The position numbers and the translations under genes are program-made. A stretch of DNA of 64,000 nt from Catenuloplanes atrovinosus. GTDB taxonomy: Bacteria; Actinomycetota; Actinomycetes; Mycobacteriales; Micromonosporaceae. Every line of letters begins with the position of its first letter. Position 1 is the stretch's first letter. The stretch covers positions 4,822,001-4,886,000 of the forward strand of contig NZ_JAVDYB010000001.1 of NCBI RefSeq assembly GCF_031458235.1. Reading direction: 5' to 3'. Below the pieces are notes generated by a model. That model did not search any database. It had not been told where the DNA came from and saw only the letters and a list, made by a program, of their open reading frames with translations. Shown here in pieces: positions 17,286 to 27,038 of the stretch.

Positions 17286-17820
17286 AGAACGGGCGCACCT
17301 TGCCCACGCCCTTGTCCGTCTCGGTGCAGGCCTGCTGCGGCGAGCTGACGAAGATCGCGGTGGTCTCCTGCGGCGGCAGAATCCGGAAGCCGGTCGCCTC
17401 GGCCCCCTTGCACTTGGCCGCGCCGGGGCTGGTCAGCACCAGATCGCTGCGGGCCGAGTCGCCGGGCTTCAGCGTCAGCTTCTCCGCCTTGTCGCCGTCG
17501 TGCGCGAACTCCGCGCCGACCTGCGCGCCCTCGTCCCCGGCCACGAACGTCACCCCCGGGAAGCCCTCCAGCGTGCACGGCTGCGCGGAGACGTTGGTGA
17601 ACGTGAGCGTCTGGCCGCCCTGCCGGTCGGCGATCGTCACGGTCAGGTCCGCGGTGCGGCACCGGCCGGGCTCCGACGGGTTCGGCGCCGCGGTGGCGGC
17701 CGACTGCACCGGCGACGCGGCCGCCTCCGCCGTGTCCCGCTCCTCCGCACCGCACCCGGAGAGCAGCAGCGCCAGGGCTGCCGCGGAGACCACCGACGCG
17801 CGTACCCGCAAGCTCCTCAT
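17278..17820 (-). CDS. DUF4232 domain lipoprotein
   Basis: This 180-residue lipoprotein has signal MRSLRVRASVVSAAALALLLSGC with Cys23 as the lipidated residue (lipobox LSGC). The mature part has a short acidic/Ala linker and then a DUF4232 beta domain (CRTADLTVTIADRQGGQTLTFTN, PCTLEGFPGVTFV, and a Cys pair near the end). DUF4232 proteins are common surface lipoproteins of actinobacteria with no known activity. The start at 17820 has an AGAGGACC ribosome site; the longer frame upstream is Arg-rich shadow. Confidence 0.85.
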   Translation of the reverse strand: MRSLRVRASVVSAAALALLLSGCGAEERDTAEAAASPVQSAATAAPNPSEPGRCRTADLTVTIADRQGGQTLTFTNVSAQPCTLEGFPGVTFVAGDEGAQVGAEFAHDGDKAEKLTLKPGDSARSDLVLTSPGAAKCKGAEATGFRILPPQETTAIFVSSPQQACTETDKGVGKVRPFSA

Positions 17821-17937
17821 GGTCCTCTGTGATCCCCGCGAGCCGCGCTCACGAAACCCGGCGAATCCACCGGAACGCGACGCCGGACGTCGGCGCCGCG
17901 AGCGCGCGGTCGGAACGTAGCACCATCCGCCTGGTCG

Positions 17938-17971
17938 CGAGGGCGCGGCCGACGACGCGGCCACGCCCTCG
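17938..17971 (-). terminator. Terminator of the riboflavin operon
   Basis: Thirteen-base arms (17938-17950 and 17959-17971, one mismatch) with an 8-base loop lie just after the stop of ribH and before the next gene on the same strand. The position fits the end of the rib transcript. Confidence 0.55.
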
Positions 17972-17986
17972 AGAGAGTGGTCCGCG

Positions 17987-18463
17987 TTACGCCTTGTGGA
18001 TCTCGCGGATCGCGAGCGCGGCGCCGAGCGCCGCGACCGTGGACGCCCAGCCCTTGTCCTCGATCGAGTCCTCCAGACCGGCCCGGTCGCGGGCCTGGCC
18101 GAGCGACTCGACCGTGAGCACGCCCTGGCCGACCGGCGTGTGCGCGTCCAGCGCCACCCGGGTGAGGCCGCTGGTCACGGAGTCACAGACGTACTCGTAA
18201 TGGGAGGTCTCGCCGCGGATGACCACGCCGAGCGCGACGACGGCGTCGCAGACCTCGGCGAGCGCCTGCGCGACCACCGGGATCTCCACGGACCCGGCCA
18301 CCCGCGAGACCATCACCTCGGTCACGCCGCACGCCCGCGCGGCGGCCTGGGCGCGGGCGACCATGTGGTCGACCAGCTCGTGGTGCCAGCGGGCCGCGAC
18401 GATGCCGAGCGTGAGGCCGCCGGCCTCCACGGTGCTCAGGTGCGGGTCTCCGAATCCAGCCAT
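17987..18463 (-). CDS. ribH: 6,7-dimethyl-8-ribityllumazine synthase
   Basis: Lumazine synthase (158 residues) condenses 5-amino-6-ribitylaminouracil with 3,4-dihydroxy-2-butanone 4-phosphate, the step before riboflavin synthase. Motifs are LTLGIVAARWHHEL at the N-terminus, VAGSVEIPVVAQAL, GVVIRGETSHYEYV with the catalytic His (residue 88), and VALDAHTPVGQGVLTVES. Length is typical. It is the last gene of the leftward rib operon, 23 bp after ribBA, and is followed by a terminator hairpin. Confidence 0.97.
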   Translation of the reverse strand: MAGFGDPHLSTVEAGGLTLGIVAARWHHELVDHMVARAQAAARACGVTEVMVSRVAGSVEIPVVAQALAEVCDAVVALGVVIRGETSHYEYVCDSVTSGLTRVALDAHTPVGQGVLTVESLGQARDRAGLEDSIEDKGWASTVAALGAALAIREIHKA

Positions 18464-18486
18464 GTGCGGTGCTCTCTCTCGTGAGA

Positions 18487-19725
18487 TCAGGCGAGTCCGT
18501 TGAGGACCTGCTCGTCGGCCTCGTCGTAGGTGTGGCCCATCCGGTCGCGCTTGGTGCGCAGATAGCGGACGTTCTCCGGGTGCGGGCGGACCGGCAGGCC
18601 CTCGCGCCCGACGATCTGCAGCCCGTACCCCTCCAGCCCGGCCCGCTTCGCCGGGTTGTTGGTCAGCAGCGTCATGGTCCGCACGCCCAGGTCGTAGAGG
18701 ATCTGCGCGCCGGTGCCGTAGTCCCGGGCGTCCGCGGGCAGGCCCAGCTCCAGGTTCGCGTCGACCGTGTCCAGCCCACGATCCTGCAACTGGTACGCCT
18801 GGAGCTTGTGCAGCAGCCCGATCCCGCGCCCCTCGTGGCCGCGCACGTAGAGCACCACGCCGCGCCCCTCGCGCGCGACGCGGGCGAACGACGCGTCCAG
18901 TTGCGGGCCGCAGTCGCAGCGCTGGGAGCCGAAGACGTCGCCGGTCAGGCACTCCGAGTGCACCCGGACCAGCACGTCCGTGCCGTCGCCGATCTCGCCG
19001 TAGACCATCGCCACGTGCTCGGCGCTGTCGAACGCGACCCGGTAGCCGAACGCGCGGAACACGCCGTGCGGCGTCGGGATGCGCGCCTCGGCGACCCGCT
19101 CGACCTGCTTCTCGTGCCGCCGCCGGTAGGCGATCAGCTCCGCGATGCTGATCAGCACCAGCCCGTGCTCGGTGGCGAACGCCTCCAGCTCCGGCATGCG
19201 CATCATGGTGCCGTCGTCGTTGACCATCTCGCAGAGCACGCCGGCCGGGTGCAGGCCGGCCAGCTCGGCGAGGTCGATCGCGGCCTCGGTGTGGCCGGGC
19301 CGGCGCAGCACGCCGCCGGGCCGGGCGCGCAGCGGGACCACGTGGCCGGGCCGGGACAGGTCGGTGGGGCCGGTGGCCGGGTCGGCGAGCAGCCGCAGCG
19401 TGTGCGCGCGGTCCGCGGCCGAGATGCCGGTGTCGATACCCTCCCGGGCGTCGACCGTGACCGTGTACGCGGTCCCGCGGCGATCCTGGTTCGTGTGGTA
19501 CATCGGCGGCAGCTCGAGCCGGTCCGCGTCCGCCTCGGTGAGCGGCGCGCAGATGTAGCCGGACGTCCACCGGCGCATGAACGCGACCAGCTCCGGCGTC
19601 GCCTTCTCGGCCGCGAAGATCAGGTCGCCCTCGTTCTCCCGGTCCTCGTCGTCCACCACGATGACGGGGCGGCCCTCGGCGATCGCCGCGACCGCCGCCT
19701 CGACCGTGCCAAAGCCAGTGGTCAT
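18487..19725 (-). CDS. ribBA: Bifunctional DHBP synthase / GTP cyclohydrolase II
   Basis: This 412-residue fused enzyme supplies both riboflavin precursors. The N-terminal half is 3,4-dihydroxy-2-butanone 4-phosphate synthase ([19 protein letters not shown], then [23 protein letters not shown]). The C-terminal half is GTP cyclohydrolase II, with Zn-binding cysteines in [18 protein letters not shown] and the motif [16 protein letters not shown]. The start at 19725 overlaps the ribE stop by four bases (ATGA), which settles it against the longer open frame. Confidence 0.97.
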   Translation of the reverse strand: MTTGFGTVEAAVAAIAEGRPVIVVDDEDRENEGDLIFAAEKATPELVAFMRRWTSGYICAPLTEADADRLELPPMYHTNQDRRGTAYTVTVDAREGIDTGISAADRAHTLRLLADPATGPTDLSRPGHVVPLRARPGGVLRRPGHTEAAIDLAELAGLHPAGVLCEMVNDDGTMMRMPELEAFATEHGLVLISIAELIAYRRRHEKQVERVAEARIPTPHGVFRAFGYRVAFDSAEHVAMVYGEIGDGTDVLVRVHSECLTGDVFGSQRCDCGPQLDASFARVAREGRGVVLYVRGHEGRGIGLLHKLQAYQLQDRGLDTVDANLELGLPADARDYGTGAQILYDLGVRTMTLLTNNPAKRAGLEGYGLQIVGREGLPVRPHPENVRYLRTKRDRMGHTYDEADEQVLNGLA

Positions 19726-20318
19726 CGCGGGTCCCTCAGCATCTTCTCGACATATTTTGCGATCACGTCGACCTCCAGGTTCACGGGATCGCCGATCCGC
19801 TTGTGCCCGAGGGTGGTTAGCTTGAGCGTGGTGGGGATCAGGCCGACCGAGAACTCGTCCTCGGTCACCGCGGTCACGGTCAGCGAGACGCCGTCGATCG
19901 TGATCGAGCCCTTCTCCACCACGTACCGGCCGAGCTCCGGCGGCAGGCTGACCGTGACGGTCTCCCACTGGGCCGCGGGCTCGCGCCGGAGGATCCGGCC
20001 GACGCCGTCCACGTGGCCCTGCACCAGGTGGCCGCCGAGCCGGCTGCCCAGCGTGGCCGCGCGCTCCAGGTTGACCGGCGAGCCGGTCCGCAGGCTGCCC
20101 AGGCTGGACCGGCGCAGCGTCTCACCCATCACGTCCGCGGTGAAGACGCCGTCCCCGACGTCGACCACGGTCAGGCACACGCCGTTGACCGAGATCGAGT
20201 CGCCGTGTCTCGCGTCCTCGCTGACCAGCGACCCGCGCACGGTCAGCAGGGCGGAGTCGTCGCTGGTCCCGGCCAGATCCGCGACCTCGCCGAGTTCCTC
20301 CACGATGCCGGTGAACAT
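19722..20318 (-). CDS. ribE: Riboflavin synthase, alpha subunit
   Basis: This 198-residue enzyme dismutates two lumazines into riboflavin. It begins with the diagnostic [10 protein letters not shown] and contains the two internally repeated lumazine-binding domains: [15 protein letters not shown] and [14 protein letters not shown] in the first, [15 protein letters not shown] and [23 protein letters not shown] in the second. It starts two bases after ribD ends. Some databases call this gene ribC. Confidence 0.97.
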   Translation of the reverse strand: MFTGIVEELGEVADLAGTSDDSALLTVRGSLVSEDARHGDSISVNGVCLTVVDVGDGVFTADVMGETLRRSSLGSLRTGSPVNLERAATLGSRLGGHLVQGHVDGVGRILRREPAAQWETVTVSLPPELGRYVVEKGSITIDGVSLTVTAVTEDEFSVGLIPTTLKLTTLGHKRIGDPVNLEVDVIAKYVEKMLRDPR

Positions 20319-20320
20319 CG

Positions 20321-21559
20321 CTACTCTTCCCCCTTCTCCTTGGTGGTCCCGGTCCGGATCGGCACGCCGCGCATGATCTCCGAGCTGGCGCGTTCCTCCG
20401 CCGAGATGTCGGCTTCCCTCGGCACCTGAGGCGTCATCCGCTCCAGGTGCGCGGTCAAGCTCGTCCGGGCGGCGGGCGAGCGGCGGATCGGCACGGCCGT
20501 GTACCGGATGTCCGGTCCGACCAGCGTGATCTCGGTGAACTCCAGGTCGATCGGCTCGCGCAGGATGCCGACGCCGACGCCGTTGCTCAGTTCCTTGCCG
20601 GACAGCGCGGCCCGGCCGGCGCCCAGCAGCTTCGGCGCCATGTAGCCGATCACGCGGTCGACCAGGCCGGCGGAGAGGAAGCCGGCCGCCAGCGTGGGGC
20701 CGCCCTCCAGCAGCGCCGCGCGCACGCCGCGCTGGTACAACCCGCGCAGCAGCGCGCGCAGGTCGACCAGGCCGTCCGGGCCGGTGCCGACCTCCTTCGC
20801 GGTCGCGATCCAGGTCTCGGCCAGCCCGTCGCGCACGCGCGCGTCCGGCGGCGTCTCGCCGTCGCCGTCCACCACCACGCGCAGCGACTGGCGGATGGCC
20901 AGGCTCCCGTCGCGGACGTTGCGCACGGTCAGGCGCGGGTTGTCGGCCAGCACGGTGCCGACGCCGATGATGATCGCGTCGGCCTCGCCGCGCAGTTGGT
21001 GCACGTCTATCCGGGCGGCCTCCGACGTGATCCACTCGGAGGAGTTGTCCACCGCGGCGGTACGCCCGTCCAGCGTGGAGGCGACGCGCCAGGTCACGTA
21101 CGGCCAGCCCCGGCGGACCGCGGTCAGCCAGGCCACGTTGCCGGTGGCGGCCTCCTCCTCGCGTACCCCCAACTCGACCTCGATCCCCGCGGCGCGCAGC
21201 GTCGCGGCGCCGTGACCGGCGGCCGGGTTCGGATCGGAGACCGCGATCACCACGCGGCGGATGCCGGCCTGGATGAGCGCGCGCGTGCACGGCCCGGTCC
21301 GGCCCATGCTGTCGCAGGACTCGAGCGTCACCACGGCGGTGCCGCCCTTGGCCCGCTCCCCCGCGTGCGCCAGCGCCACGATCTCCGCGTGCGGCCCGCC
21401 GGCGTAGGCGTGGAAGCCCTCGCCGACCACGCGCTCCTGCGAGTCCAGGATGACGCAGCCCATCACCGGGTTCGGGCTGGTGGTCCCGAGACCGAACCCG
21501 GCGAGCGCGATCGCGTGCCGCATCGCCTCGTCCTCGGCCCGGCTAGCCATGGCGGCCAT
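20321..21559 (-). CDS. ribD: Bifunctional pyrimidine deaminase / reductase RibD
   Basis: This 412-residue protein carries out the second and third steps of riboflavin synthesis. The N-terminal deaminase has GPHAEIVAL (zinc His and catalytic Glu) and the Cys motif TLESCDSMGRTGPCTRALI. The C-terminal reductase contains VTWRVASTLDGRTA and LLEGGPTLAAGFLSAGLVDR. The Cys motif reads ESC where EPC is usual; both zinc cysteines remain. The C-terminus has about 45 extra Arg/Glu-rich residues beyond the usual end. It is the first gene of the operon, about 120 bp downstream of the FMN riboswitch. Confidence 0.95.
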   Translation of the reverse strand: MAAMASRAEDEAMRHAIALAGFGLGTTSPNPVMGCVILDSQERVVGEGFHAYAGGPHAEIVALAHAGERAKGGTAVVTLESCDSMGRTGPCTRALIQAGIRRVVIAVSDPNPAAGHGAATLRAAGIEVELGVREEEAATGNVAWLTAVRRGWPYVTWRVASTLDGRTAAVDNSSEWITSEAARIDVHQLRGEADAIIIGVGTVLADNPRLTVRNVRDGSLAIRQSLRVVVDGDGETPPDARVRDGLAETWIATAKEVGTGPDGLVDLRALLRGLYQRGVRAALLEGGPTLAAGFLSAGLVDRVIGYMAPKLLGAGRAALSGKELSNGVGVGILREPIDLEFTEITLVGPDIRYTAVPIRRSPAARTSLTAHLERMTPQVPREADISAEERASSEIMRGVPIRTGTTKEKGEE

Positions 21560-21675
21560 CTCCCCTCGCTCGCGGTGTGGTCACGCGCAGCGGAGGGGAG
21601 GAGCATCGGGACACGGGTACGGCAAGCCGTACCCCCGGGGCCGCCCATGGTCAGGGCAGCCTCGATCGTCCGCGC

Positions 21676-21860
21676 GCTGTCTCCCATCCGGACTGTCTGA
21701 CCGCGGCCGTGGCCGGCCGGGTCAACCGTCGGCCCCGGATTCTCACCAGGTCCACCGGCCGTACAGGTCGCACGTCCGGGTCGCGGGCTGACCGCTCCTG
21801 CTCGGAACGGATCACCGCCGGTTCGGAATTACACCGAGTCCCGCCAGCGCGTGGTGGGCT
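21676..21860 (-). promoter_or_regulatory. FMN riboswitch (RFN element)
   Basis: Read on the minus strand, this stretch contains the conserved RFN blocks in order: the 5' block ending in AACCGGCGGTGATCC, the GGACCTGGTGAGAATCC block, GGGGCCGACGGTT, and the 3' block CAGTCCGGATGGGAGA. The ends are approximate. FMN binding normally closes an expression-blocking structure, so flavin represses the operon. It lies directly upstream of ribD. Confidence 0.95.
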
Positions 21861-21949
21861 ACCCCTGAGTCTTACACGTTCCCGCGCGATCGTCTGCCAT
21901 CGGGGGACCGACGTCACAGCCCGGTGCGCTCCGCCACCGGGTACCGCCG

Positions 21950-22924
21950 CTACGCCGTGCCGCGGCGGTCGATCGCGACGTACGAGCCGGGCTGGTTCTT
22001 CGCGGTCTTCTTCATGTCGGAGGCGATCGCCATCACCATCCGCGGGTCGTCGAAGCGGCGGCCCTCGCCGGAGGTGGCCACCCCGATGGAGAGCGTGACC
22101 AGCGCGGCCCGCTGCTTGCCGCCGCGCCGGTCCGGCACCTCGATGTAGCCGCGCCGCGCGTGCTCGGGATCGTAGAGCGCGTCCGCCGCGGCCTCGAAGT
22201 CGACGACCATGGCCTGGGTCAGCGGCCGGATCTGCTCCGGCGTGCAGATGAAGATGAAGTCGTCGCCGCCGATGTGGCCGAGGAAGACCGGCGGCAGGCC
22301 GACCTTGACCACCGCGCGGTGCAGGCTGCGGGCCAGCGCCTGGATGAACGCGTCGCCGCGGTCGAAGCCGTACACGTCGTTGACCGCCTTGAAGCGGTCG
22401 ATGTCGATGTAGCCGACCGCGTAGTCGACGCCGCTGCGGATCCGGTCGCTGATCTCCCGCTTCATCCGGCTGTTGCCGGGCAGCCCGGTGAGCGGCGACA
22501 CCTCGCGCGACTCCTGGTTGCGGCTCAGCGTGTTGCGCACGCGCGCGACCAGCTCGGACGTGTCGAACGGCTTGACCATGTAGTCGTCCGCGCCGGCCTT
22601 GAGGCCGTTGACCTTGTCGATGGTCATGCTCTTCGCGGTCAGCATGATGATCGGCAGCGTGGACGTGATCGGGTTGGCCCGCAGCCGCCGGGTCAGCTCC
22701 AGGCCGTCGATCTCCGGCATCATCAGGTCGATCACGGCCAGCGACGGGCGCTGCTTGTCGATCTCGTCGAGCGCCTGTTTGCCGTCGTTCGCCACGACCA
22801 CGTCGAAGCCGTCGAGCTTGAGGTTGAGCGCCACGAAGTGCGCGATGTCCCGGTCGTCGTCCACCACGAGTATCAGGTCGCGGCCCGGCTCCGCCCCGAA
22901 CTCGTCCCGCTCATTACTGCTCAT
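21950..22924 (-). CDS. Response regulator with GGDEF domain
   Basis: This 324-residue protein has a receiver domain (ILVVDDDRD, phospho-Asp in LAVIDLMMPEIDG, Lys in DDYMVKPFD) joined to a GGDEF diguanylate cyclase domain from about residue 145 (PLTGLPGNSRMKREI, YIDIDRFKAVNDVYGF, active-site loop GHIGGDDF). The loop is GGDDF, still compatible with catalysis. No RxxD inhibition site is visible. It probably makes c-di-GMP under phosphorelay control. The start at 22924 is conventional, but the frame stays open through the upstream tandem repeat to 23104, so a longer N-terminus is possible. Confidence 0.88.
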   Translation of the reverse strand: MSSNERDEFGAEPGRDLILVVDDDRDIAHFVALNLKLDGFDVVVANDGKQALDEIDKQRPSLAVIDLMMPEIDGLELTRRLRANPITSTLPIIMLTAKSMTIDKVNGLKAGADDYMVKPFDTSELVARVRNTLSRNQESREVSPLTGLPGNSRMKREISDRIRSGVDYAVGYIDIDRFKAVNDVYGFDRGDAFIQALARSLHRAVVKVGLPPVFLGHIGGDDFIFICTPEQIRPLTQAMVVDFEAAADALYDPEHARRGYIEVPDRRGGKQRAALVTLSIGVATSGEGRRFDDPRMVMAIASDMKKTAKNQPGSYVAIDRRGTA

Positions 22925-23104
22925 GCCGTCGTCCACGGTACGCCGCGGTGACGCCGTGCGCGGCGCTGAGCCGATGATTGGCTCGCAAGCTCGCTCAAAG
23001 CCATCATCCACGGCACGCCGCGGTAACGCCGTGCGCGGCGCCGAGCCGATGATTGGCTCGCAAGCTCGCTCAAAGCCGTCACCCACGGCACGCCGCGGTG
23101 ACAC
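22925..23104. repeat. 75-bp tandem repeat, about 2.4 copies
   Basis: Units begin at 22925, 23000 and 23075; the third is partial. The first two are nearly identical over 75 bases. Each full unit contains the inverted pair GAGCC...GGCTC. As 75 is divisible by three, the minus-strand frame stays open and encodes the repeated peptide DDGFERACEPIIGSAPRT in frame with the GGDEF regulator. Confidence 0.85.
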
Positions 23105-23123
23105 GCCCCGCCCGCAGGATCGG

Positions 23124-23795
23124 TCATGAGCGCACGGATCCGAGTGCGCGGAGCCGGCGGATCGCCTCGGCCGGGTCGTCGGCGCCGTAGACCGCGGTGC
23201 CGGCCACGAACGCGTCCGCGCCGGCCTCGGCCGCGGCCTCGATGGTGTCCGCCGCGATGCCGCCGTCCACCTCCAGGCGCACCTCCAGGTGACCGGCGTC
23301 GATGTGGCGGCGGGCGGCGCGAACCTTGTCCAGCGTCCCGGGTAAGAACTTCTGCCCGCCGAAGCCCGCCTTGATCGTCATGATCAGCAGCGTGTCGAAG
23401 TGCGGGAGCAGCTCGAGGTACGGCGTGACGTCGGTGTCCCGGTCGATCGCCAGCCCGGCCTTGGACCCGGCCGCGCGCAGCGTCTTGGCCAGCGCGGCGG
23501 GATCGTCCGTGGCCTCCGCGTGGAACGTCACGTTGTACGCGCCGGCCTCCGCGTACCCGGGCGCCCACCGCTCCGGGTCCTCGATCATCAGGTGCACGTC
23601 GAACGGGATCGGCGTGGCCGCGCGCAGGCTCCGCACCACCGGCAGGCCGATCGTCAGGTTCGGCACGAAGTGGTTGTCCATCACGTCGACGTGCAGCCAG
23701 TCGGCCTCGCCCTCGACCGCGCGCGCCGCATCGGCGAGGCGGGCGAAGTCGGCGGCCAGAATGCTCGGGGCGATGATCATCGACGGCGCGTCCAC
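23124..23795 (-). CDS. rpe: Ribulose-phosphate 3-epimerase
   Basis: This is a TIM-barrel enzyme of the pentose phosphate pathway (223 residues) that interconverts ribulose 5-phosphate and xylulose 5-phosphate. Motifs are [31 protein letters not shown] with metal/catalytic residues, [32 protein letters not shown] and [11 protein letters not shown]. The '[10 protein letters not shown]' loop has Ile-Lys where Val-Asn is common (MTVNPGFGGQ), an actinobacterial-style variation. The GTG at 23795 gives the full length; an ATG five codons later (23780) is equally possible because neither has a strong ribosome site. Confidence 0.94.
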   Translation of the reverse strand: MDAPSMIIAPSILAADFARLADAARAVEGEADWLHVDVMDNHFVPNLTIGLPVVRSLRAATPIPFDVHLMIEDPERWAPGYAEAGAYNVTFHAEATDDPAALAKTLRAAGSKAGLAIDRDTDVTPYLELLPHFDTLLIMTIKAGFGGQKFLPGTLDKVRAARRHIDAGHLEVRLEVDGGIAADTIEAAAEAGADAFVAGTAVYGADDPAEAIRRLRALGSVRS

Positions 23796-23884
23796 GAACG
23801 CCAGTCTACCGAGCGCCCGCCTTTTGGATCACCAGTGGCGCATAGGGTTGCGGCGAAACCACGGATCGAGGGGAAAACACTCAG

Positions 23885-24352
23885 ATGCCACGCACGATCG
23901 CCACGAACACCCGGGTCGGCCGCGACGAGCTGATCGGCTTCCTCCGCCCGCGCCACCACGCGATCCTGATGACCACGCGCGCGGACGGCCGCCCGCAGGC
24001 CTCGCCGGTGGCCTGCGGCGTCGACACCGAGGGCCGCATCGTGATCTCCACGTACCCGGAGCGCGCCAAGTCCGCTAACGTCCGGCGGAACCCGGCCGTG
24101 TCCGTGTGTGTGCTGTCGGACGAGTTCAACGGCGCGTGGGTGCAGGTGGACGGCACCGCCGAGGTGCTGGACCTGCCGGAGGCGCTGGAGCCGCTCGTCG
24201 AGTACTTTCGCTGCATCTCCGGCGAGCACCCGGACTGGGACGAGTACCGCGCCGCCATGGTCACGCAGGGCAAGTCGCTGATCCGCGTGACGATCGAGTC
24301 CTGGGGCCCGATCGCCACCGGCGGCTTCCCCGCCCGCCTGGCCGAGGACTAA
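23885..24352 (+). CDS. PPOX-class (F420/FMN-dependent) oxidoreductase
   Basis: This 155-residue split-barrel protein of the pyridoxamine-phosphate-oxidase-like superfamily begins with an [27 protein letters not shown] strand-turn-strand. [27 protein letters not shown] follows, which is typical of the F420-dependent branch. GAGGGGAAA lies ahead of the ATG. Such proteins reduce small molecules using F420 or FMN, but the substrate cannot be told. It converges on the glucosidase gene with a four-base overlap of ends. Confidence 0.85.
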   Translation: MPRTIATNTRVGRDELIGFLRPRHHAILMTTRADGRPQASPVACGVDTEGRIVISTYPERAKSANVRRNPAVSVCVLSDEFNGAWVQVDGTAEVLDLPEALEPLVEYFRCISGEHPDWDEYRAAMVTQGKSLIRVTIESWGPIATGGFPARLAED

Positions 24353-25935
24353 CCGGCGAACCAGGCTCCGGCGTCGGCGGGCAGGCGGCCGTCGGCGCCG
24401 AGCGGCGCGCTGGTCAGCAGCGGCGTCGCGCCGGCCACGCGCGGGTGGAGCGCCGCCGGCGTCTCGCCCAGGTTGATCGCGCAGATCAGGTCCCCGGGGG
24501 TACGGCGGAAGCACAGCATCGCCTCGCCCGGCGCGGACAGCCACTCCAGCTCGCCCTCGCCCAGCCGCTGCTTCCGGATCTCCAGCGCGGCGCGGTAGAG
24601 GGTCAGCATCGAGTCCGGGTCCGACTGCTCGGCCTCCACGGTGTACGCGGCCCAGGACTCCGGCTGCGGCAGCCACGGTGCGCGCGGCGTGCCCGCGGCG
24701 GGGTCGGAGAAACCGAACGGCGGCGTGGTGCCGGACCACGGGATCGGTACCCGGCAGCCGTCCCGGCCGCGCTCCGCGCCGTTCGTGCGGATGAAGTTCG
24801 GGTCCTGGCGCAGCTCGTCCGGAATGTCCAGCACCTCCTCCAGCCCCAGTTCCTCGCCCTGGTAGAGGTAGGCGCCGCCGGGCAGCGCCAGCATCAGCAG
24901 CGCCGCCGCCCGGGCCCGGGCCCGGCCGCGCGCGCCGCCGCCGTACCGGGTGGCGTGCCGGACCACGTCGTGGTTGGAGAGCACCCAGGTGGCGGGCGCG
25001 CCGACCGGTGCGAGCCCGGCGAGCGTGTCGTCGATCGCGGCCCGGAACGCGCCGGCGTCCCACGGCGCCACCAGGAACGCGAAGTTGAACGCTGTGTGCA
25101 GCTCGTCCGGGCCCAGGTAGCGGCCGAGCCGCGCGAAGTCCAGCACCCACGCCTCGGCGACCATGGTGCGGTCCCCCGGGTACGCGTCCACCACGCGCCG
25201 CCAGCCGCGCCAGACCTCGTGCACGTCGTCGCGATCCCAGAACGGGTGCCCCGGCTGCGCGACGTGCACCGGCAGGCCCGGGTCGAGCGTCTCCGGCAGC
25301 TCCGGGAACGCCGGGTCCTTGTGCAGCCCGTGCGCGACGTCGATGCGGAACCCGTCCACGCCGCGGTCCAGCCAGAACCGCAGCACGTCCTGGAACTCCG
25401 CGACCACCTCCGGGTTGGTCCAGTCCAGGTCCGGCTGCGCCGCGTCGAACAGGTGCAGGTACCAGCCGCCGTCCGCCACGCGCGTCCAGGCCGGCCCGCC
25501 GAACACCGACCGCCACCCGTTCGGCGGCGCGTCCCCGTGCCCCTCACGGAAGATGTAGCGGGCCCGGGCGGACGCGTCACCCGCCAGCGCGGCCCGGAAC
25601 CAGGCGTGCTCGGACGAGGTGTGGTTCGGCACGATGTCCACGATGATCCGCAGGCCTGCCTCGTGGGCGGCGGCGATCAGCGCGTCCGCATCGGCCAGGG
25701 TGCCGAACAGCGGTTCGACGTCGCGGTAGTCGGCCACGTCGTAGCCGGCGTCGGCCTGCGGCGACGGGTAGAAGGGGTTGAGCCAGATCGCGTCCACGCC
25801 GAGGCCGGCGAGGTAGGGCAGGCGGGAGATCACGCCGGGGAGATCGCCGATGCCGTCCCCGTCGGAGTCCGCGAAGCTGCGCGGATAGACCTGGTAGATC
25901 ACCGCGTCACGCCACCACGGGGAGTTCTCCGTCAT
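24349..25935 (-). CDS. GH13 alpha-glucosidase
   Basis: This 528-residue intracellular glycosidase of the oligo-1,6-glucosidase/alpha-glucosidase branch of GH13 starts with [33 protein letters not shown]. The conserved regions are [25 protein letters not shown] (catalytic nucleophile Asp), MVAEAWV (acid/base Glu) and [14 protein letters not shown] (transition-state Asp). There is no signal peptide. It hydrolyses short alpha-glucosides such as maltose or isomaltose. The start at 25935 ([10 protein letters not shown]) was chosen because the longer frame is shadow of the topoisomerase gene. Confidence 0.93.
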   Translation of the reverse strand: MTENSPWWRDAVIYQVYPRSFADSDGDGIGDLPGVISRLPYLAGLGVDAIWLNPFYPSPQADAGYDVADYRDVEPLFGTLADADALIAAAHEAGLRIIVDIVPNHTSSEHAWFRAALAGDASARARYIFREGHGDAPPNGWRSVFGGPAWTRVADGGWYLHLFDAAQPDLDWTNPEVVAEFQDVLRFWLDRGVDGFRIDVAHGLHKDPAFPELPETLDPGLPVHVAQPGHPFWDRDDVHEVWRGWRRVVDAYPGDRTMVAEAWVLDFARLGRYLGPDELHTAFNFAFLVAPWDAGAFRAAIDDTLAGLAPVGAPATWVLSNHDVVRHATRYGGGARGRARARAAALLMLALPGGAYLYQGEELGLEEVLDIPDELRQDPNFIRTNGAERGRDGCRVPIPWSGTTPPFGFSDPAAGTPRAPWLPQPESWAAYTVEAEQSDPDSMLTLYRAALEIRKQRLGEGELEWLSAPGEAMLCFRRTPGDLICAINLGETPAALHPRVAGATPLLTSAPLGADGRLPADAGAWFAG

Positions 25936-25988
25936 GTCCCGATGATCCCATCCCGGCGCCGGAGAAGTGGCCCGGTGCGCCCCGCATC

Positions 25989-26972
25989 CTAGTGTTCGAG
26001 CAGCTCGCGGACCTCGCGTTCGCTGCCGGTACGGATCTCGCCGCCCTCCTCGTAGTGCTCGACGATCCGCGGGTCGACGTACGAGGCGCGGGCGACCGCG
26101 GGCGTGTTGCCCAGCGCCTCCGCGACCTGCTTCATCGCGCGCGAGACCACCCGGCGGCGCTTGGCCCTGGTGGGCTGCTGGCCGCTCGCGGCCAGGGCCG
26201 AGGCGGCCTCCACGGTGCCGTGCCAGGTGCGGAAGTCCTTGGCGGTCATCCGCCGGTGGCTGACCTCGCGCAGGTACGCGTTGATCGTCTCGGCGGAGAC
26301 CTCGGCCCAGCGGCCGGTGTCCGCGTCGCGGTAGACCAGCAGCCGCTCGCCGCCGTGCCGGCGCTTCTTCAGGCGGGACAGCACGGAGTTGACCAGCTCG
26401 TCCTCGATCGTGACGCAGTGTTCGACGCCGGACTTGCCGGGGAAGCAGAGCGTGGCGGCGCCGCGCGAGATCGTCAGGTGGTCCGCGCGCAGCGTGGACA
26501 GGCCGAACGACGGGTCCTCGTCGCGTGCGGCGTACTCCTCGCCGCCGACCCGGAACAGGCCGAGGTCCAGCATGCGCACGCTGGCGGCCAGCACCCGCTC
26601 GCGGCTGAGGTCGTCGCCGCCGGTGAGGTCGCGGCGCACCCGCGCACGCACGCCGGGCAGGTGGCGCGCCGCCTCCAGGACCCGGTCGAACTTCTTCGCG
26701 TCGCGCGCGGCCCGCCAGTCGTCGTGGTAGCGGTACTGCTTGCGGCCGGCGTCGTCGACGCCGGTGGCCTGGATGTGGCCGCGCGGGTCCGGGGAGATCC
26801 ACACGTCCTTCCACGCCGGCGGGATGACCAGCGCCCGGATCCGGCGCAGCGTGTCCGCGTCCCGGATCGGCCGGCCGTCGGCGTCCCGGTAGCTGAACCC
26901 GGTCCCCTGCCGCCTGCGGCTGAGTCCCGGCTTGGTGAGTGTGCTTCGCCGCAGGCGCCCCGGGTTGGTCAT
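25989..26972 (-). CDS. DNA topoisomerase IB
   Basis: This is a 327-residue poxvirus/bacterial-type topoisomerase IB that relaxes supercoils by a 3'-phosphotyrosyl intermediate. The N-terminal domain has [14 protein letters not shown] and [36 protein letters not shown]. The catalytic domain has [12 protein letters not shown]..., DFRTWHGT and the nucleophile Tyr298 in [17 protein letters not shown]. Length fits the family. The N-terminal tail is Arg/Lys-rich ([17 protein letters not shown]). It stands alone, about 65 bp from the divergent NUDIX gene. Confidence 0.94.
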   Translation of the reverse strand: MTNPGRLRRSTLTKPGLSRRRQGTGFSYRDADGRPIRDADTLRRIRALVIPPAWKDVWISPDPRGHIQATGVDDAGRKQYRYHDDWRAARDAKKFDRVLEAARHLPGVRARVRRDLTGGDDLSRERVLAASVRMLDLGLFRVGGEEYAARDEDPSFGLSTLRADHLTISRGAATLCFPGKSGVEHCVTIEDELVNSVLSRLKKRRHGGERLLVYRDADTGRWAEVSAETINAYLREVSHRRMTAKDFRTWHGTVEAASALAASGQQPTRAKRRRVVSRAMKQVAEALGNTPAVARASYVDPRIVEHYEEGGEIRTGSEREVRELLEH

Positions 26973-27026
26973 GGCGCGTGGATACCCCGCCTCGGGACGA
27001 TCTCACCTGCGTGACGGCCGGCCGGT

Positions 27027-27032
27027 TAACCT
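27027..27032 (+). promoter_or_regulatory. -10-like element for a possible leaderless NUDIX transcript
   Basis: TAACCT (pattern TANNNT) ends six bases before the ATG of the NUDIX gene, and no ribosome site is visible. This spacing is usual for leaderless actinobacterial mRNAs that start at the A of ATG. No clear -35 was found. Confidence 0.4.
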
Positions 27033-27038
27033 TGATCG

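Noticed and set aside
21950-23104. Calling the GGDEF regulator from 23104 with the repeat peptides as its N-terminus
   Set aside because: The start at 22924 directly precedes the normal receiver domain; the longer form is kept only as a finding.
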